Assembly: GCF_036324505.1 (NCBI RefSeq)
Contig: NC_086365.1
Span: forward strand, 10,428,155-10,492,154
Source of the DNA: Eleginops maclovinus
Taxonomy: Eukaryota > Chordata > Actinopteri > Perciformes > Eleginopidae
Reading direction: 5' to 3'
Length of the DNA stretch: 64,000 bases
The notes beneath the pieces were generated by a model that was given only the letters and a program-made list of their open reading frames with translations, made no database searches and had not been told where the DNA came from. Made by a program: the position numbers and the translations under genes. This document shows, piece by piece, positions 60,906 through 64,000 of the stretch. Within the stretch, counting starts at the first letter, position 1. Every line of letters starts with the position of its first letter.

Positions 60906-62803
60906 ATGTAAAATCCTACTCTACCAAGAGTAAATTATAGCCCCTAACCACCAAATAGTATAACTAACACTGTCAGAATACGCAAACATGTGTTTGTCTG
61001 TATTCTCTGTAAACAAAATGTGTGAGACAATGTCCCTTCATTTAAGTACATCAACATGTTTATCTTGCTTGAAAGGCTTATTTTAATGCAAGTGGATTAG
61101 GCTGAGTCAGTCTGTCTTTTTTCACGATGAACACATTTGTTTGTACACTATTTCTGAAATAAATGAAACTGTATTCAAAACGGAGGGCCATCCTTTCTGC
61201 TGGTACTATATGATTTCTGGCGTGGACACTTTTTGCAGTGTCCATGGCATCCCGACTCCCCCGACTCTGCGGTCAAACACCGAACATAACCACTCGCTGA
61301 TGAACTGGTGAGACGGAAAGAAGAAGAGAGGGGTGTGTGTGTGTGTTTGTGTGTGTGTGTTAGTGTGTGTTGAGGCAAGAAGAGAGAGACTGAGGCGAGG
61401 AGGAACATAAGGACAGAATCACTTTAATTCAGTTTTTCTCCTCGACAATGCCACATGCCTTGGGGAGGGAAGGCATGTGTGAAATGGAGGAAAGTGCCCC
61501 GTAGCGTGCCATAACACACAAGCACACACACAAATGCTGACACACACACCAGTGCATGTTGAAGTCCTGCCCCTGGAGGCCATTTAACAGGTAATTTAAA
61601 GAGGAGTCCCTCCAGGGAAACGACACAGTAAATGTCCTCTCGTCTGTTCTTCCTCCCTCCATAACTGTTTATTCAGCTACAGGGCTGCAGACTGGCACGC
61701 ATTTAGGAGGGAGGGAAAAATGAAATTGGAGAAGAGTGTTGGGGGGGGGGGGAGGAAGGAGAGTGTGAGAGGCTGAGAAAGTGACAAGTGTTAAAGTAGG
61801 CCATTTTTTTTTTCCTTGTTCTTTCCCCAACCAACCAACCCCCTAAAGTATCCGTTTATTAATGTTCAGTGTTCGTAGGCTACTTTATTTGGGTCCTTTG
61901 GGAATGTTAGTGCTACGGGGATGGAGGTGGGAGATGGAGGAATAAAGAGACGGAGGGCTACAGGAGAAGGGGCGAGAGAGGAGAGGACAGAGCCCAGGAG
62001 GGATTTGGGAGTCTCAAAGTGAATCGGATGTTAATTTAGTGTGGGCTCTGGTGAGAAGGCCCAGAAAAACACAAACTCCCAACTGTATGTCGCTCTGTCT
62101 CTTTACATCTTTAAAAGGAGCACACCGGCGGGGCTGCATGTTCTGGACCATTGACTACAGACCGTGCATTCATTACAATACTTCGGGCGGTATTCCAAAA
62201 GCATTCCACACATTTGTTTCCTCTGTTTCAGTTCATTTAACAATGGAAATCAGCCCGGAAGAAGTAAAAACCTGGCATTTCCACAGCTTTATATTTTCAG
62301 CTTCAAAACAGGTTTGGCAAAAGTTAGACTCCTTCAACCAACCACTTCTTCCTCCACCCTTATGTCCTGAACTACTCAATATGCAATGGCTCTGATCAAA
62401 TGGTATTTTTTTGCTCATAAGGTTCCCTAACTTTGAGAAATGGAAAACCAAAATGGAAAACATACAAAAGCTTGAAATCAAATTGTACAGGGGCTTCAAA
62501 GCTTCCCTTTTCATGTTCTTTATCAAAGGATACACTGGACCATCTCCAAGAAACTAAATTATATTCCACAATTCTATGTAGCCCCACCATCTGAAGTGAC
62601 GAAACGTTTGGCCATTCACAAAGACGAGCAATAGTCACGACTCGTCAAACTGACCTAATCTAAGTTCTCTGTGTTTATGAAGCATTTTCCCATTCTAAGA
62701 TGCTTACATGGAACAAAATTAGATAGAAATTGATAACAGAACACAATATAAGTTCAATGAAATGTCTAAAATTGAAAAAGAAAAAACATATACTGCCCCG
62801 GAA

Positions 62804-62954
62804 ATGACCTACTTAATATATATTGCAGTCCAGTGGTGATGTCACTAAACATTGCCTAATTGTTAAGATCACACGCTTAACCAACTAAAAGATACAGATT
62901 CAAGACCGGCAGAAGCCAGTGCGTGCTTTTGTGACTTTGAGGGAAGTAGGTCAT
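62804..62954. repeat. Short inverted-repeat-bounded segment with a B-box-like motif
   Basis: ATGACCTACTT (62804-62814) and AAGTAGGTCAT (62944-62954) are perfect 11-bp inverted repeats. GATTCAAGACC at 62897-62907 resembles a pol III B box. No A box is clear. Confidence 0.35.
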
Positions 62955-64000
62955 TATTGCACAACCACAAGGGGGTCGTTTCTTAGTCAATTTAAAGAAT
63001 TTTGATAAATGGCTTTCATTTTGCTAAGCATCTAATGCAAACTCCACAACCAAGGATGAAAGAAATGGCCAGAAATATCTCTCAGCATCCATGTTTGCTT
63101 ATTGCGTATCTTCAGGGTTTAACGTCCAGCTATTTTGCTGCTGTTTCTCATGGTTGAGAATCAGACTGTCCTTGAACACACCAACAATGGACTGTTTTTC
63201 AAATTGGTCCCCATTTCAATTACATTACCTTGTGAAGACCGTGTAAAACAAAGACCACTAAATGTTCACTGTGATGGATTCGCTACCTATGTTACTGCAA
63301 GTTGATTTTCATAGCTTCCCTGAAATGAAGTGAAACCAATGTCTGCCTGGAAGGAAGGAAATCAGCCTGAAAACTGATAGAAGGCTCTGGAAAACAGTTG
63401 GCAGTAATGTGAACTAAACACAATTTGTAGTTAATGGGCTAAAACATACAACACCACTGGCAGTCCTTTGAGAAGTTGGATTAGTTACTCAATCATTCTT
63501 TTCTTCCGTCATTCAAACTTCTCTTTCTCTGAAGTTGCTCCTCATCAGACGGAGAACAAAGTAAACTCCACCCGCTCAGAGAAGAAAAAGATGGTCAAAT
63601 TAGCTTCATGCCATCTCCGCCATCATTAGACTCATTATCATTAAAGGGAAAGCTTTGCACACCGCCGCTGCATTTTACCTCTCCTTCTACACCTCTCCTC
63701 AGTGCAACAAGCAAGTTAATTAAAGTCATCGAGAGTCCCCTCTATTTCCCGCTCATCAGCGAGGACAAGTCATCAAACGGAGCGCAGGTAGTCCATTTCT
63801 GTCAAACGAGAACGTGGAGGAAGAGGGGGAGGAACAAGACGAGTCGGGTGTGGGGGAGCAGGGGAAGAAGAGGAGGAGGCCTCTCTTCATCTCTTTAGTT
63901 TTTGATGAGGTTTCTTAATTGGGCCACTATAGAAGGAGAAGTGAATCCTCAATAATTAAAAAATCTAATTAAGGAGTCTTTTGCATCTCCGTCCTTAATT

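Larger units (their letters stand above)
57669..64000. other. Probable MPPED1 intron, distal part
   Basis: No gene supported. Holds repeat copy C (60020-60255), a LINE tail (60530-60905), purine-rich tracts (58710-58880, 59150-59220), a G/GA run near 61741-61755 and a small inverted-repeat segment (62804-62954). Confidence 0.6.

Overview
The window looks like nuclear DNA of a ray-finned fish, probably a percomorph. It has vertebrate GT-AG exons spread over long AT-rich introns, many long CA/GT dinucleotide arrays, tRNA-derived SINEs and L2-like LINE tails of the kind common in teleosts, and a hAT transposon. Nothing bacterial, phage or CRISPR-like was seen. Family assignments rest on recalled protein families and visible motifs; no database search was run.

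Positions 1-30187, + strand: almost all of an EFCAB6-type gene (EF-hand calcium-binding domain 6, also called DJBP). I could place 31 exons. Nearly all junctions keep frame, giving about 1,500 residues, the size of the human protein. It ends at a TGA at 30185-30187 with polyadenylation signals just downstream. The protein is a string of EF-hand pairs, but no loop I could read meets the full calcium-binding consensus. The 5' end (promoter and possibly the first exon) lies outside the window. Two junctions do not keep phase (98 to 1139 and 19929 to 20065).

Positions 30188-34759: convergent intergenic space and probable 3' UTRs. Positions 34760-41014, - strand: the last three coding exons of an MPPED1-type metallophosphoesterase gene. 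Its 5' exons were not found, so positions 41015-64000 are read as a large MPPED1 intron. The tail-to-tail EFCAB6-MPPED1 order matches human chromosome 22, which supports both calls.

Mobile DNA: a 4.7 kb hAT element (ZMYM/TTF type) at 52983-57660 is flanked by an exact 8-bp target duplication and carries a nearly intact three-exon transposase with one in-frame stop. There are also a 242-bp hAT-type MITE, a 335-bp Tc1/mariner-type MITE, a 243-bp element bounded by GGGTTGCCAGA inverted repeats, two tRNA-SINE copies, two L2-like LINE tails, four copies of an unclassified repeat of about 430 bp, a decayed minisatellite-like tract, and about a dozen CA/GT arrays. The rest of the intronic and intergenic sequence holds no gene that I can support.
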